From: Cordylochernes scorpioides | Lineage: Eukaryota; Arthropoda; Arachnida; Pseudoscorpiones; Chernetidae | Reading direction: 5' to 3' | DNA: 64,000 nt | NCBI GenBank assembly: GCA_030710605.1 | Contig: CP092877.1 | Location: 44,872,406 to 44,936,405 of the forward strand | Shown: one piece after another, positions 1 through 10,319 of the stretch | Numbering within the stretch: the stretch's first letter is position 1 | Layout of the letters: every line of letters starts with the position of its first letter | Notes under the pieces: generated by a model | Database searches by the model: none | What the model was told of the DNA's origin: nothing | What the model saw: the letters and a program-made list of their open reading frames with translations, nothing else | Position numbers and translations under genes: made by a program

Positions 1-214
1 TGCTCTTCCGCAAACAATAAAGACAAGGCCAGTTAGGTATTAATTAATACTAAGCATTAGTATTTATAAAACGAAAATTAAAAATTAAACCGCGAATGTT
101 TGTTTTAAAAATCGAAATTTATTTTCAAAGAGAAATAGCGACATTTCTAACTTTGAGATGAGGTATGGAAAGGTGAAACATGAAGAGTAATGGAGAACGG
201 AAAAATAAAAAGTG

Positions 215-286
215 TCCAGGGGCGGGAATCGAACCCACACCCTTCTGCTTACCGGGCAGGTGCCTTGTCCACTCGGCTACCCTGGA
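215..286 (-). tRNA. tRNA-like gene, anticodon GGT by fold (Thr?), minus copy
   Basis: The sequence folds as a 72-nt cloverleaf: perfect 7-bp acceptor stem (TCCAGGG/CCCTGGA), 3-bp D stem, anticodon stem CCTGC/GCAGA with loop CCGGTAA, 5-nt variable loop, and T arm GTGGG/CCCGC with loop TTCGATT. The pol III A box (TAGCCGAGTGG) and B box (GGTTCGATTCC) match consensus exactly, and a T-rich run follows the 3' end as a terminator. By the standard fold the anticodon is GGT. Position 33 is C instead of the near-universal U, and the sequence does not resemble a normal animal tRNA-Thr, so it may be a tRNA-derived repeat (SINE-like) and not a working tRNA. Confidence 0.5.
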
Positions 287-289
287 CTA

Positions 290-361
290 CCCAGGGTAGC
301 CGAGTGGACAAGGCACCTGCCCGGTAAGCAGAAGGGTGTGGGTTCGATTCCCGCCCCTGGA
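290..361 (+). tRNA. tRNA-like gene, anticodon GGT by fold (Thr?), plus copy
   Basis: Mirror copy of the minus-strand tRNA-like gene that ends four bases away. It has the same A box (297-307), anticodon loop (321-327, anticodon 323-325) and B box (341-351), followed by CACTTTTT, a pol III-type terminator. The acceptor stem differs: the first base is C, giving a C/A mismatch where the minus copy has a perfect pair. The two genes are divergent, with their 5' ends abutting at the palindrome centre. Confidence 0.5.
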
Positions 362-508
362 CACTTTTTATTTTTCCGTTCTCCATTACTCTTCATGTTT
401 CACCTTTCCATACCTCATCTCAAAGTTAGAAATGTCGCTATTTCTCTTTGAAAATAAATTTCGATTTTTAAAACAAACATTCGCGGTATAATTTTAATTT
501 TCGTTTTA

Positions 509-1345
509 CAATCATCAGCTGCGTTATATTGTATTTTAAATGTTACTTTAAATATTAGTATTTATATTAAGCATTAGTATTAAGCAATACAGATTATATA
601 TATATATATTGCGTATGATATTGTTTTTTACAGCACAATACAACAATGTTGGCAAGTATTAGTGCTGTAAAGACCAGGATATCCTAAAGGATATTTGGTC
701 ATCAGTTGGTGATATCTGTCGATCAAAAGATCTAGCCCGAGGGCGCATGCCGGCCATCACCTTCCTCGGAAGAAGCCGCTCCTAACATGGAGGACAGACG
801 CTTCATACAGATTATAGAGCTCTGAGAAGCGGTCTGGTGGATTAAATTGGCGAAACCGCTGGGAGGGTTCACCACTGAGGAGCCAAGCCCTCCCAATATA
901 TTTTTTCGTCGCAGTAAGGACAGTAGAAGTTTGTATTGTGTATAAAAGAAACATTCGTGCTTTTTAATCCTTTCATTTTATACATAAATTTTTATATTTT
1001 TTGAAATTTTTACAATTTAAAACAACAACAACAAATAAAATGGATAAAAAAACATTTAAAATTACTGGTTTATAAATAACAGTAACCACTGATATATATA
1101 TGTGTAAATATTATCATTCAAAAATAGTTTTCTACTTTTTGCAAGAAGTGTAAAAATATATAACAATTAAAAATAAAATTATTATTTAATTATATAAATA
1201 CTGTATATATAAATATTATCATGCACACATATTTGTATACTTTTTACAAGAAAGACTTAGAAATATAAAAATATAAAATATAACTTGGACAACACCACTG
1301 AGATCCCATTATAAACAACAAGCTAAAGATATTGCCGACAATATC
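509..1345. other. Non-genic stretch with a GC-richer insert
   Basis: Mostly AT-rich DNA without a supported gene. About 650-905 is distinctly GC-richer and reads like a fragment of a dispersed repeat or a decayed element, but no family motif could be recognised. A short (TA)n run lies at about 597-610. The short open frames here have no recognisable content. Confidence 0.4.
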
Positions 1346-1349
1346 AAAT

Positions 1350-1746
1350 TTACAATTTGAAGAGAGGATCAGATGGTTGCCTCTCTTCTGTAAAAAGTAA
1401 ACAACCACATAATTTAGTATATTCCACTTGATGTTCCCATAGGAGGGCTTGTCTAAATGGCTTTTGATCCAAATTGGGGGCAAATATTGCTTGTGATCCA
1501 CTTAGACGTAGAAGTCGTTGGTATTCAAGGCATATATGACCTTTGGAAGTAATGAACAATGTCAAAATAATTGCTGATTTAAAGTGGAATGGATAGAATT
1601 TGCAGTATGAGGGTTCAAACAGGCCATAAAATTCAAAAATATTAATACCTTCATATAAAAAAAGTACATATTCTTTTTTTCCTTCTCTATGATGGGTTAA
1701 GCCAATATTGATATATACTTTATATTTAATGGTATAATTTTATGAT
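1350..1746 (-). CDS. Unrecognised open frame, possible terminal exon or gene fragment
   Basis: The minus strand is open for about 131 codons from just after a TAA near 1747 down to a TAA at 1350. The translation has ordinary protein-like composition (motifs such as FYGLFEPSYC, SKGHICLEYQ and ECxLLFTEERQ-like endings) and the region is GC-richer than its surroundings. No ATG lies near the upstream end, so if real it is an exon or a broken gene. It lies downstream of the ankyrin gene on the same strand, in the opposite codon phase to that gene's last segment, and is separated from it by AT-rich DNA. I do not recognise the product. Confidence 0.22.
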
Positions 1747-1855
1747 TCATCAAAACAACAAAATTTTTAAAAATATAGTAATAATAAAATAATATTTCTA
1801 TTTTAAAAATTCATTCCCATCTTAGTTTTAAAATATTTGGAATGACTTAGATTTA

Positions 1856-2470
1856 TTATTTTAAAAATTCCAACAATTTTCTGGCAAGTACTTTCTGCTG
1901 ATTAAGAATGGCAACCTGCAATAAAGTTTTTCCTTGGTGATTGCGAGCATTCATCAATACATCTCGAATCTCTGGTGTTACTTTTCTAACTTCTTCAATA
2001 ACTTCTAGGTTTCCAACTTTAACACCTTTAAACAAGTTGTCAATTTGATTAAGCAAGAGAGTTATCTGAGAACTCTTTGAAGTGTGCACTGGGAATTGTC
2101 CATGAATATTGGGGATGTTGTACTCTGCCCCAAACCTCAACAGAGCAGCTGTTATACCCATATGGCCCTTTTCAGCAGCTAAATGTAGAGAAGTGGAGCC
2201 AGTAACAAGGGTTCTAGTATTTATAAAATCTTTAACATTGTTGGCACTCAACAAAATTTCTGCTAACTCTAAATGTCCTTTTGACACTGCCAAATGAAGT
2301 GGGGTGTTGTCTTTAATGGTGGCTAAAGAGACATCGCCTCCATTCAAAATAAGAATTTTTACAATTTCCACATGTCCATTAGAAGCAGCATAATGTAGAG
2401 CAGTTCTACCATCAATATCTCTGGCATTTGCATCATCCCCTTTCCTTAGTATCTCCTTAACTTTTCTCAA
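1856..2470 (-). pseudogene. C-terminal ankyrin segment (204 codons)
   Basis: Ankyrin repeats with GRTALHYAASNGH, TPLHLAVSKGH and TSLHLAAEKGH signatures. The frame is open upstream (YFQKEIHLAVNNGD) to the TAA at 2513-2515, so the first repeat begins before the first ATG. It ends in TAA at 1856-1858 followed by AT-rich non-coding DNA. The capping ankyrin-like helices at the end (ARKLLEFLK) look like a natural C-terminus. Confidence 0.75.
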
Positions 2471-2512
2471 ATCCCCATTGTTGACTGCCAGATGGATTTC
2501 TTTCTGGAAGTA

Positions 2513-2842
2513 TTATAGAACTTGAGGAACTGTTCTATTTAAAAAGGTAAGCCTAAAATTAATCCTTTTCATCTTTACTTCCATATCCTGCAAAGGGGGG
2601 TAATCTGAACCAAAAACTGCTTCACTTCTTATACGGCATTCATAAAATAATTCAAGAGGAGTGATCCACTTGCCACTTTCTAAATACAAAGATGCCAGGT
2701 TATACTGGGTAGTTAAAGTGTCGGGATGATTGACACCTAGAATGTCTCTTTGAACATTGAAAATATCTTGAAGGATGGTGAGAGCCTCCTTATGCCTCCC
2801 TTGACATGCAAATATTTGACTTATCTGGCTTAATGCCTTCAA
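2513..2842 (-). pseudogene. Last TPR segment (109 codons)
   Basis: Continues the TPR array after the poly-A frameshift; the phase is open upstream to the A run. It contains LGVNHPDTL and FGSDYPPL signatures. It ends at an in-frame TAA (2513-2515) after TVPQVL, and the same phase then continues into ankyrin sequence. This stop is therefore either a genuine terminator followed by a second ankyrin gene, or a nonsense mutation within one gene. Confidence 0.7.
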
Positions 2843-5177
2843 AGTCTCTGAATGATGAGGTCCTAAAAGGTCTTTTTTTTTCCCTATAAACCTCCTGAAA
2901 TAGTTCTAATGCTTCTTTGTACTTGCCTTGATTTTCTAAAACAATTGCTATATTATTTTGAACACTTAGTATGACATTAGGATTTTCATTAAGTGTTTCT
3001 TTTTTTATTTTAAGGAATTTTCCATAAATATCCAAAGCCTCTTCAAACTTCCCTTGTGCAGTTAAAGCAATTCCAAAATGAAACATGGTATTCAAGGTAT
3101 CATCATGTGTTAGTCCTAGCGTAGCTTTTTGGAGCTGATACACCTCTTGAAATATACTGAATGCTTCATTGTTGAGGCCCAGACTGCGGAGTATTGAAGC
3201 TTCTAAATACCTGGCTCTTAGTGTAGCACAATTATCTGGTCCCAGAGTGACTTCTAGCTTGTTAATCATCTTCCTGTAAATATTTAGGGACTCAGAGTAG
3301 GATCCTTGTAAATAGAGTCCATAGATAAGGTTTAATTCTATATCCCAAGTTCCAGGATTCTCGGGCCCTAGAATATCTTTCCGCTCCTCAAGCACGCTTT
3401 TTAAAATATTTAAACCTTCTTTGTATTGGAACTTATGAATTAGCATCATGGCCTTTTCAATCTTAGCAGGTACATTTTTTTGAAAGATATTTTTCAAATC
3501 ATCAATCTTGGGAAAATTATTGTGGATTGCTGCAACAATCAAGGTCTTGTGGTCTTTGTTTAAGGCACGCATGACAATTATGGCTGTGTTGATGTCCTTT
3601 ATATTGTTAATTATAGAAACAATGCGGACATCCCCATTCTCAACACAATGAAAGGAATCATCTACAAAGGTAAATAAACGGCATATGTCACTTTTGTGAG
3701 CAGCAAGATCAAGGGGGACTAGCCCGCTCTGAGAGGGGGCATTGTACACTGCCCCATGGAACAACAACATCTTGACCACTTTCAGATGGGAGAACTTGGC
3801 AGCACAATGTAAGGGAGTATAGCCCTTTTGATCTGAAACATTGGGACGGGCTCCATTTTGGAGGAGCAGTTTCACAATGGTGTCATTACCTTGCTGAGCA
3901 GCATAGAATAATGGTGTTTTTTTAAATGAGTTTCTTGCATTAACTTTGGCTCCTGCTTTAATTGACCTCTCTGTTTCTAAGGCTTCATTTTTTACAGCCT
4001 TAAATAATGTGTCAGTGGAATCCAGGAGGGTTTTAATGGCTTGGTTGTAAGTCGTTTCTGATGGAGGGGTGAGGTTATAGTTGTAAATGGCACCTTTTAG
4101 AAGAAAATATTCTACAATGCTGGTATGTTCATGTAAAGCAGCTATGTGCAAGGGTGTTTGATTCAGAGTATCAAGTGCATCAATATTAGCTCCTTGTTCT
4201 ATCAGGTACTTTGCAACCTCCAGACTTCCCCCTAGTGAGGCATAATGTAGAATGGTTTGGTTTGTTATATCATAATCATTTATATCTATTCCCTCACAAA
4301 TAAAGTATTTAACAACATTCAAGTGACCAGCTTTGGCAGCAACGTGCACTGGTTTAGATCCTGAGACATTTTTAGCATTCATATCAGACCCTTTTTCTAT
4401 TAAGAATCTCACCATGTCCAATTTGCCATTTTGGGATGCGATGTGCAATAATGTAAAGCCATTGTTTCCGTTCATGTTGATATCAAATCTTTGATGGGCC
4501 AATAACATTTTGGCAGCTTTCAAATGGCCTTTTTCAACTGCCATTTCTAAAGGTGTTCTATTTTTATTGTCAATACTTTCCACCTGAGCATTGTGAGCAA
4601 GTAAAACCTTCACTATTCTATAGTGACCCTCAGCTGCTGCCATGTGTAAATATGTAATGCCTTCACTAGTTTTGATATTAATGTTAGCACCATTCTCTAT
4701 CAATACATTGGTAACCTTTTCATTCCCTTTTGTGGCAGCAACAAACAAAGGTGTTACATTATAAGGACCAAAGGGTTCATCTACATTGGCCCCATGTGAT
4801 ATCAGTGCTATCGCTATCTCCTCGTTGCCTCCCCAGGCTGCAAAAAACAATGGAGGTTCAATGTTAACATCTATGCTGCTAACATTAGCTTTGTTCTTTA
4901 ATAGGAGATCAACAAATTTTTTGTTTCCTCTGCAAATTGCTCTTCTAATAGGCTCACCATTATTTATATTGACATTAGCTCCTTTTGCTACGAGTGTTTC
5001 AGCAAGAGTATAATTATCACATAATATTGCAATATTTAATGGAGTATCTTCTCCATTCACATTTCCCCCATTATCTATTATCAATTCAACAATTCCCTTG
5101 TGGCCACCCCCCCCCCCCCCCCCCCCCCCCAATGGCCAAACTCCACATCTTATAATCTCTAAACAAGTCCTTCTCAA
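2790..5177 (-). pseudogene. Ankyrin plus TPR segment (795 codons)
   Basis: Begins beyond the poly-G tract with further ankyrin repeats (about residues 25-460 of the segment; PLHIAALHEH, TPLHCAAKFSH), including a spacer that restarts with a less regular repeat around residue 370. From about residue 590 it switches to 42-residue TPRs with LGPENPGTW, LGPDNCATL and LGLTHDDTL signatures. The frame leaves the true phase at a run of nine A residues near 2872-2882 (after QEVYRE); the final about 25 residues of the segment are out-of-frame sequence. Confidence 0.85.
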
Positions 5178-6507
5178 TTGGAGTACAATATTTTAAAATG
5201 AGGTCAACTACATCTTTATGCCCCCCTAGAATGGCTTCATCTAAAGGGGTAAGGGGTCTCAATGGATTTACGGTATTGATTTTAGATTTTTTCTTTAAAA
5301 GAAGCTCCACAATAGTGCAATGTCCATTTTGAGCAGCTAAGTGCAAAGGTGTTTGACCTTGTTCACTTGTGGCTTCAATATCTGCACCATTTCTGATCAA
5401 TAGATCAGCTACATTGAAGCTACCCATATAAGCTGCAGCATGCAAGGGTGACATGTCCTTAACATTTTTAGAATTAACTTCTGCATTATTTTTAATAAGA
5501 AGCTCTGCAACACTGCATGCATTGCTCTGGGCAGCAAAGTGTAAAGAGATATTGTCTTTTTCATCGCAAGCACGAATGTTTGCCCCATGTTTAACCAAAA
5601 GCTCAACAAGTTTGTCCATTCCTTTTAGAGCAGCTATATGTAGTGCTGTGACTTTATATTTATTTTTTATGTTAATATTGGCACCATGGCTAAGAAGTGC
5701 AGAGATTATTTCCAAATGACCCTGGTGTGCAGCAAAATATAAAGGAGTGAAACCATTTTTATAAAAAAATTCAAGACATGCCTTATATTTCAACAACATA
5801 TTGGTAATCTCCATATTGCCATCAAATGCTGCATAGTTCAAAGCTCTTCTGCCAAAAGTCTTTTCTTCAGCATCAACTTGGGCACCCTTTTGCAAAAGAA
5901 TATCAACCACCTGAGCATGACCAAATTTTGTTGCATAATACAAAGGTGTGAGCCCACTAAGAGTGGCGGAATTTACCTCCGCTCCATTCAGCAACAGAAA
6001 TTTTACGACTTCTAAGTGGCCATGAAAAGATGCAGCATGCAAAGGCGTAATATACATATCATCTTTAGCATTGACATTAGCTGCCTTTTCAATAAAAAAA
6101 TTTACCAGTTCTAGGTTGCCATTCTCTGAAGCTATGTGGAGGGCAGTTAAGCCTTCAATTGTTTCATTGAAGTCAACAGAGGATTCTGTCTCTACAAGAA
6201 ACTTTGCACTGCCCACATGGTTATGCTTTATTGCAATGTGCAGAGGTGCATTTCCTCTTACATCTTGGGTAGAGGTGTTGGCTCCATATTGGTACAAAAT
6301 CTCAACCATATCCTGATGGTCATTTTGAGATGCAAGATGCAGCGGTATTTGGTGCCATTTGTCAGTGGAGTTAACATCTGATCCCTTTTCAATAAGAAAT
6401 TTAGCAATTCTATTGGCTCCATTAGCAGCTGCAATGTGAAGTGGGGTTTGACTAAAACTATCTTTATCTCCAATATCTAAATTTTGATCAACAAGAAATT
6501 TCATCAA
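5086..6507 (-). pseudogene. Ankyrin-repeat segment (473 codons, about 13 repeats)
   Basis: Consecutive 33-residue ankyrin repeats with strong signatures (TPLHIAAANG, LHLASQNDH, TPLHAASFHGH, TPLHLAAQNGH). The same phase is open upstream to the TAG at 6530-6532. The segment runs into a G homopolymer (C run on the plus strand, about 5107-5130), which is translated as poly-Gly and then read out of frame. The next segment resumes ankyrin sequence immediately on the other side. Confidence 0.85.
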
Positions 6508-6531
6508 CTTAAGCCCACAGTCCTTGGCAAC

Positions 6532-7242
6532 CTAATGCAACATAGTTCTGGCATTTATGTCTCTAGCTCTTATATCAGCTCCTTCCTGAAGACAAGTCTT
6601 CAATTCCTCCATGTTCCCCTCCTCTAAGGCCTTAAACATTCTTTTCTTCAGTTTAATATGAACAAGGTCTCTCTCAAATCTACTCCTTACTTTGAGAATG
6701 TTATCATTAAAAGATTTTCCAATTTTGGTCACAGTGTCCAAGAGACTTTCTGAAGCAAGTTTTCTAGCATTAAAAATAACTGCCAGAGAAGTATCAGTGA
6801 GCAAGTCTATCAGCAGGTTCTCATGTGCCAGGTGATTTCGTAGAAGTCTCCCAATTGGCAGCGGAACATCAGCATCCAAGTTGAGAACGTTATCTGAAAG
6901 GCAATTCTTTGACTTATCAAGTAATGACATTATGTCTACAATTAGCATTTCCACTATACCTTGAAGCTCAACTTTCTTCTTGTACAGAGGTAAATTTGTG
7001 CATAATTTTCTCAACAACTCATTATCTTCAGTTATCTTTCGTAGCTCTGAAAGTTTTACTACAAGCAATTTATTACAATCTTCTAAATCATAATGATAAG
7101 GCTTATGAGATATTTTATTTTCAGTGCTTTTTTTGTTGATCAATTTTTCATAAATTTTTTTAACCTGTATATTATCTTTTCCAAATATCACAATTTGAAA
7201 TAGTTTACATTTCAATTTGTCTAATTTTACTATTTTTTTCAA
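6532..7242 (-). pseudogene. Second HEPN-like motif and first ankyrin repeat (236 codons)
   Basis: At residues 135-140 of this segment (6840-6823) there is RNHLAH in the context GRLLRNHLAHENLLIDLL, a second Rx4H motif typical of HEPN domains, about 340 residues after the first. After about 60 further helical residues the segment enters the first ankyrin repeat (ALEEGNMEELKTCLQEGADIRARD). The frame ends in TAG at 6530-6532, exactly where an ankyrin repeat has its TxLHxA position, and the same phase continues downstream. This is a nonsense mutation, not a gene end. Confidence 0.6.
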
Positions 7243-7411
7243 AAGGCCTTGATAATGCGCTATTACAAATTTTCTCTGTTAAATCTATTATTTCTCTCAG
7301 ATGTTTTGGTTCAATATGGGAGTTAAGTCTTTCTAAGATATTTTCTATACAAAATTTTTGTGAAATAATATCACCAGGACCTAAGTTATGGCCAATTATG
7401 CTGGACATCAA
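7205..7411 (-). pseudogene. Short linking segment (68 codons) of the same gene
   Basis: Helical segment between the first and second HEPN-like regions. The frame is open upstream of its first ATG to about 7437, where it joins the preceding segment by a frameshift. It ends where a run of seven A residues near 7225 shifts the phase into the next segment. The two frames overlap over 7205-7242, as expected for a homopolymer indel in a formerly continuous frame. Confidence 0.5.
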
Positions 7412-7431
7412 ATTATTGAATTGAGTGAATA

Positions 7432-9147
7432 CTACCTCTTGATCAATTTTCCTTTGCTAACACTATCTTCAAGACTATTGAATATCATCCCAAGTCTATT
7501 AAAAAGCTGTTTTTCCAATTCTGTTTTGTCAGTGATGCAAGCATCGAGTTCTTTATAAATATTCTCCAATTCCTCATGCTCTGTAGTTGCATAATATTTT
7601 GGAAAAATCTCAGATAGACTGACATCTAGCTCAGCACTTTTGTACCCGCTGGTTATCTCATAAATTTCATCATCATCCTTAGCTTCAAGGTATCTCCTCA
7701 GTATTGATCGGATGGCATCAGTCTTATATTTGTAGAGGAGGTCTGAAACAACATCTCCCATTGTTTTAATATCTTGAAGGACTTCTTTAAATAAAGTGGA
7801 ATCTTCCTCAAGTTCTGTTCTTCTAAAGAGAGCATCTGCATGGGAGAGAGAGTTCCTCAAACTTGCAACAACATTTCTTTTATCCTTAGGCAAGTTAAGA
7901 AGGAAGAGCTCACATGTAATGGGAGAAAGTTTAGGGGATTCTAGGGTGTTTTTTACATGTTCTCCAAACACTTGGAGAGTCCTGAGAATGAAGAGTTTTT
8001 CCATTTTGTCTTTAGCCTCAATGGATGCAGCAGCCTTTATGTAGGAGTTGATTTTTTCTAAAGAAGTGACATCTCTAAGTTCTTGGTAATCTTCATAAAG
8101 GCTTTTAAGGTGAGGATGTTCTTTTGTGATGCCCTTAATGACATTTTCCCGTGACATATTGGGAAGTTTACATAAGTTAGAATTTTCAATGCCCTTTGTT
8201 TCTTTTCTAACTATAGATGCAAAGCTTTCCAAATAAGAAAGTAATTTGTTTTTATCCAAAATAGCAACATAAAATAAATTAATTTCTTGCTTTTTAACAT
8301 AGGATGAAACAAAGGCAGCAAGACAAAATTCTATTTCTTCCCAAGGAATTTTGTCATAGGTTGATTTTAACTGTCTTTTTGAAATATGAATACTTTTGGC
8401 AATGAATTTTGCTAAAAACAAAAATTGTTCATCCACTTTTGTGCTTTTATATTCAGTATTTAGCATCTCAATGCTTTCTAATAATAATTTAATCCTTTCT
8501 TTAATGTCGTTGAGATTATGTTTAAAATTGCAAGATTGCTTTTGAGCACTAGAAAAGAAACGTAAATCTATTAACTTCTCATGGACGAAAAGTTCTATAT
8601 TATGTGATAGCAAAACATTTTTTAATTTTAATTCTGCATAAGCACTAGAAAGAATCTCATCAAGTTCTTCAGAATGGTTAGAAAAATGATAACCTGGCCA
8701 TTTATTAATCAGAGTATCAAGTAGCTCAGGATTGCCTGATCGTATTGCATAATAGAATGCATTATGACATTCATCATCTTGATCATCAGCTAATAATCTT
8801 TTTTTATTGTTGGTCAACTGATTTAGGATTTCCCATCCATTCACCAATAATTCATATAAAATTTTTGGTCTATTGTGCTTGCATGAAAGAATAATAAAAT
8901 TAGTTGTAAATTGATTTTTTCCATCTTGAAAAAATTCATTCAATGTAATTTTATCTTCTGCTTCAATTATATTATTCACCAAATTAATATTGTTTTTTAA
9001 CGTTTCACCATCATTTTCTAAAACTGCCTTTTTCAAATGAAATAAAACTTGCTGAAAAAGTTGTTTAGCTTTTTTCTTTGTCTTATAATGAATTTTATAT
9101 TTATTTAAAAAATCTTCTTTTGATTCATAAGAGAACTTTAAAATCAT
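7432..9147 (-). pseudogene. N-terminal segment (571 codons) with first HEPN-like RNxxxH motif
   Basis: Starts at ATG 9147, the first ATG of the frame after AT-rich non-coding DNA. The segment is largely helical and charged, with weak ankyrin-like stretches in the first 150 residues (AFYYAIRSGNPELLDTLI resembles one). Around residues 431-436 (7857-7840) it has RNSLSH within a helical context (VASLRNSLSHADALFRR). This matches the Rx4-6H signature, with N after R, that is the catalytic hallmark of HEPN-domain RNases. The frame ends in TAG at 7432-7434; the next segment continues one base out of phase, so a 1-nt indel lies just before the stop. Assignment to HEPN rests on a short motif only. Confidence 0.55.
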
Positions 9148-10319
9148 TTTTGATATATAATTCGATGAGGCTAAAATTTATTATTTTTGGTTATGATTGT
9201 AAAAATATAAAATAAAGGTTATACAGTAAAAAAGAAGGGGGGGGGGGGAGGAGGAGAAAAAAAATATGAGTAAATTTAATTTTAAAGATGTACTTACAAT
9301 ACGAAGGGCATTTTTTTGTTTTTCTCTCTCTCTCTCTCTCTTCAATTATGTCAATTAAAAATATAAAGAAAATTCAACTTTTTCTGGTTTCAGGAGTGCG
9401 CACATAAGGTGCTTTAAAATCGGCGACGAAGAAAAACAAAAGTTAAGAAACCAAACGTAATTTTAGATAAAAATTGCGATGATGATTTTTATTTAACTTC
9501 ATTCTTATTTTTTTTTTTCCCCTCTTATTTTGAAAATTTAATTTTGAAGCAAATTTATTTCAAAGCAAGTTTTACATGTATTAAAATGAATATCTATAAA
9601 ATGTTTCGAAGAGAAAATATGCCAGCTAGTACACATAGCATTGAACATATTTTTGAAAACAAGCTTTTAATCTAAAAATAATAATGAACACATACACACT
9701 ATCTATTAATATTATTAAAATATATAATGAATCACAATAAACAGGGTGGCCAAAAGTCACATTCCCATTTTTAACGAATATAAATTTTCTAAAAAAAATA
9801 TTACATTTTTATTATTAAACTACATGGGTAGGAATTCAAATGAATAGAAAATTAGGTAAATAAGAAGTCTACCCATTTTGCTCTTTACATATGCGGGCTC
9901 TTACAATAACATCATTCATTACTTCTTAATATGCTTTAGAGATAAACCTTGAATTTATCGAACATGTTAGCTTTTAATGCCGCTGTAATGCTTTAAAGAT
10001 TGTTGTATATGGTTTTAAAAAATACCAATAAAAAGTTCTGGGCAGTCAAATCGAGAAATCGTGAAAACCAAGAAAAATTAGTTTTTCGACACAATTCTTT
10101 TTCTGAAAATTGGCTTGAGCATTTTAATTTCCTGACAGCCTGTAAAATGTTGGCCCATCTGTTGGGGTACGTTTTTGTAATCATACCCAACAAAAGATGT
10201 AGAGTGTCAACATCAATTAGAGAGAGACAAATGACAAATTAAACAATTTTATTGATTCTTTCATCAAATTTTACAAAGGAGAAAATATAAAAGAGTAAAT
10301 GGGCATATAAAGTGTAGGG
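9148..10319. other. AT-rich intergenic stretch
   Basis: No gene recognised. It holds a G-rich run (9238-9254), a (TC)n microsatellite (about 9326-9341) and a segment beginning near 9743 with CAGGGTGGCCAAAAGTCAC. That start resembles the ends of some arthropod mariner-type transposons, but no partner end or transposase was found. Short open frames near 10.0-10.24 kb have no recognisable content. Confidence 0.4.

Larger units (their letters stand above)
66..508. repeat. Palindrome (inverted repeat) with tRNA-like genes at its centre
   Basis: Two arms of about 220 bp are near-perfect reverse complements: about 66-286 and 290-508, separated by only a few bases (around 286-290). The arms contain a tRNA-like gene plus flanking DNA; one flank motif reads CGCGAATGTTTG on the left and CAAACATTCGCG on the right. 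A few single-base differences lie near the outer ends. Transcribed, it would fold into one very long hairpin. It could be a fold-back element, an inverted duplication of a tRNA locus, or a palindromic assembly artefact; the sequence alone does not decide. Confidence 0.85.
1856..9147 (-). pseudogene. Giant intronless HEPN-like/ankyrin/TPR gene, disrupted
   Basis: Seven consecutive minus-strand open segments form one gene of about 7.3 kb (roughly 2,400 codons) without introns. Order: an about 700-residue mostly helical N-terminus with two RNxxxH motifs; a long run of ankyrin repeats; about six 42-residue TPRs of the kinesin-light-chain/NPHP3 style (LGxxxxxTL signatures); then further ankyrin repeats. 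Breaks: a frameshift near 7432-7445; a frameshift in A7 near 7225; an in-frame TAG at 6530-6532; a frameshift in a G/C homopolymer at 5107-5130; a frameshift in A9 near 2872-2882; an in-frame TAA at 2513-2515. Three frameshifts fall in or near homopolymers and could be sequencing errors; the two stops are not in homopolymers. Ankyrin and TPR repeats are protein-binding scaffolds; the biological role is unknown. Large ankyrin proteins are common in spiders, and some are venom components, but nothing here establishes that. Confidence 0.75.

Noticed and set aside
1856-9147. Assignment as a latrotoxin or other venom toxin gene
   Set aside because: Ankyrin repeats alone are not diagnostic; the N-terminal region carries HEPN-like motifs and there are TPRs, which are not toxin hallmarks. 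No signal peptide was seen at the chosen start.
9743-10242. Mariner-type element or gene at 9.74-10.24 kb
   Set aside because: Only a CAGGGTGGCCAAAAGTCAC-like start was seen; no second terminus, transposase motif or convincing protein was found.
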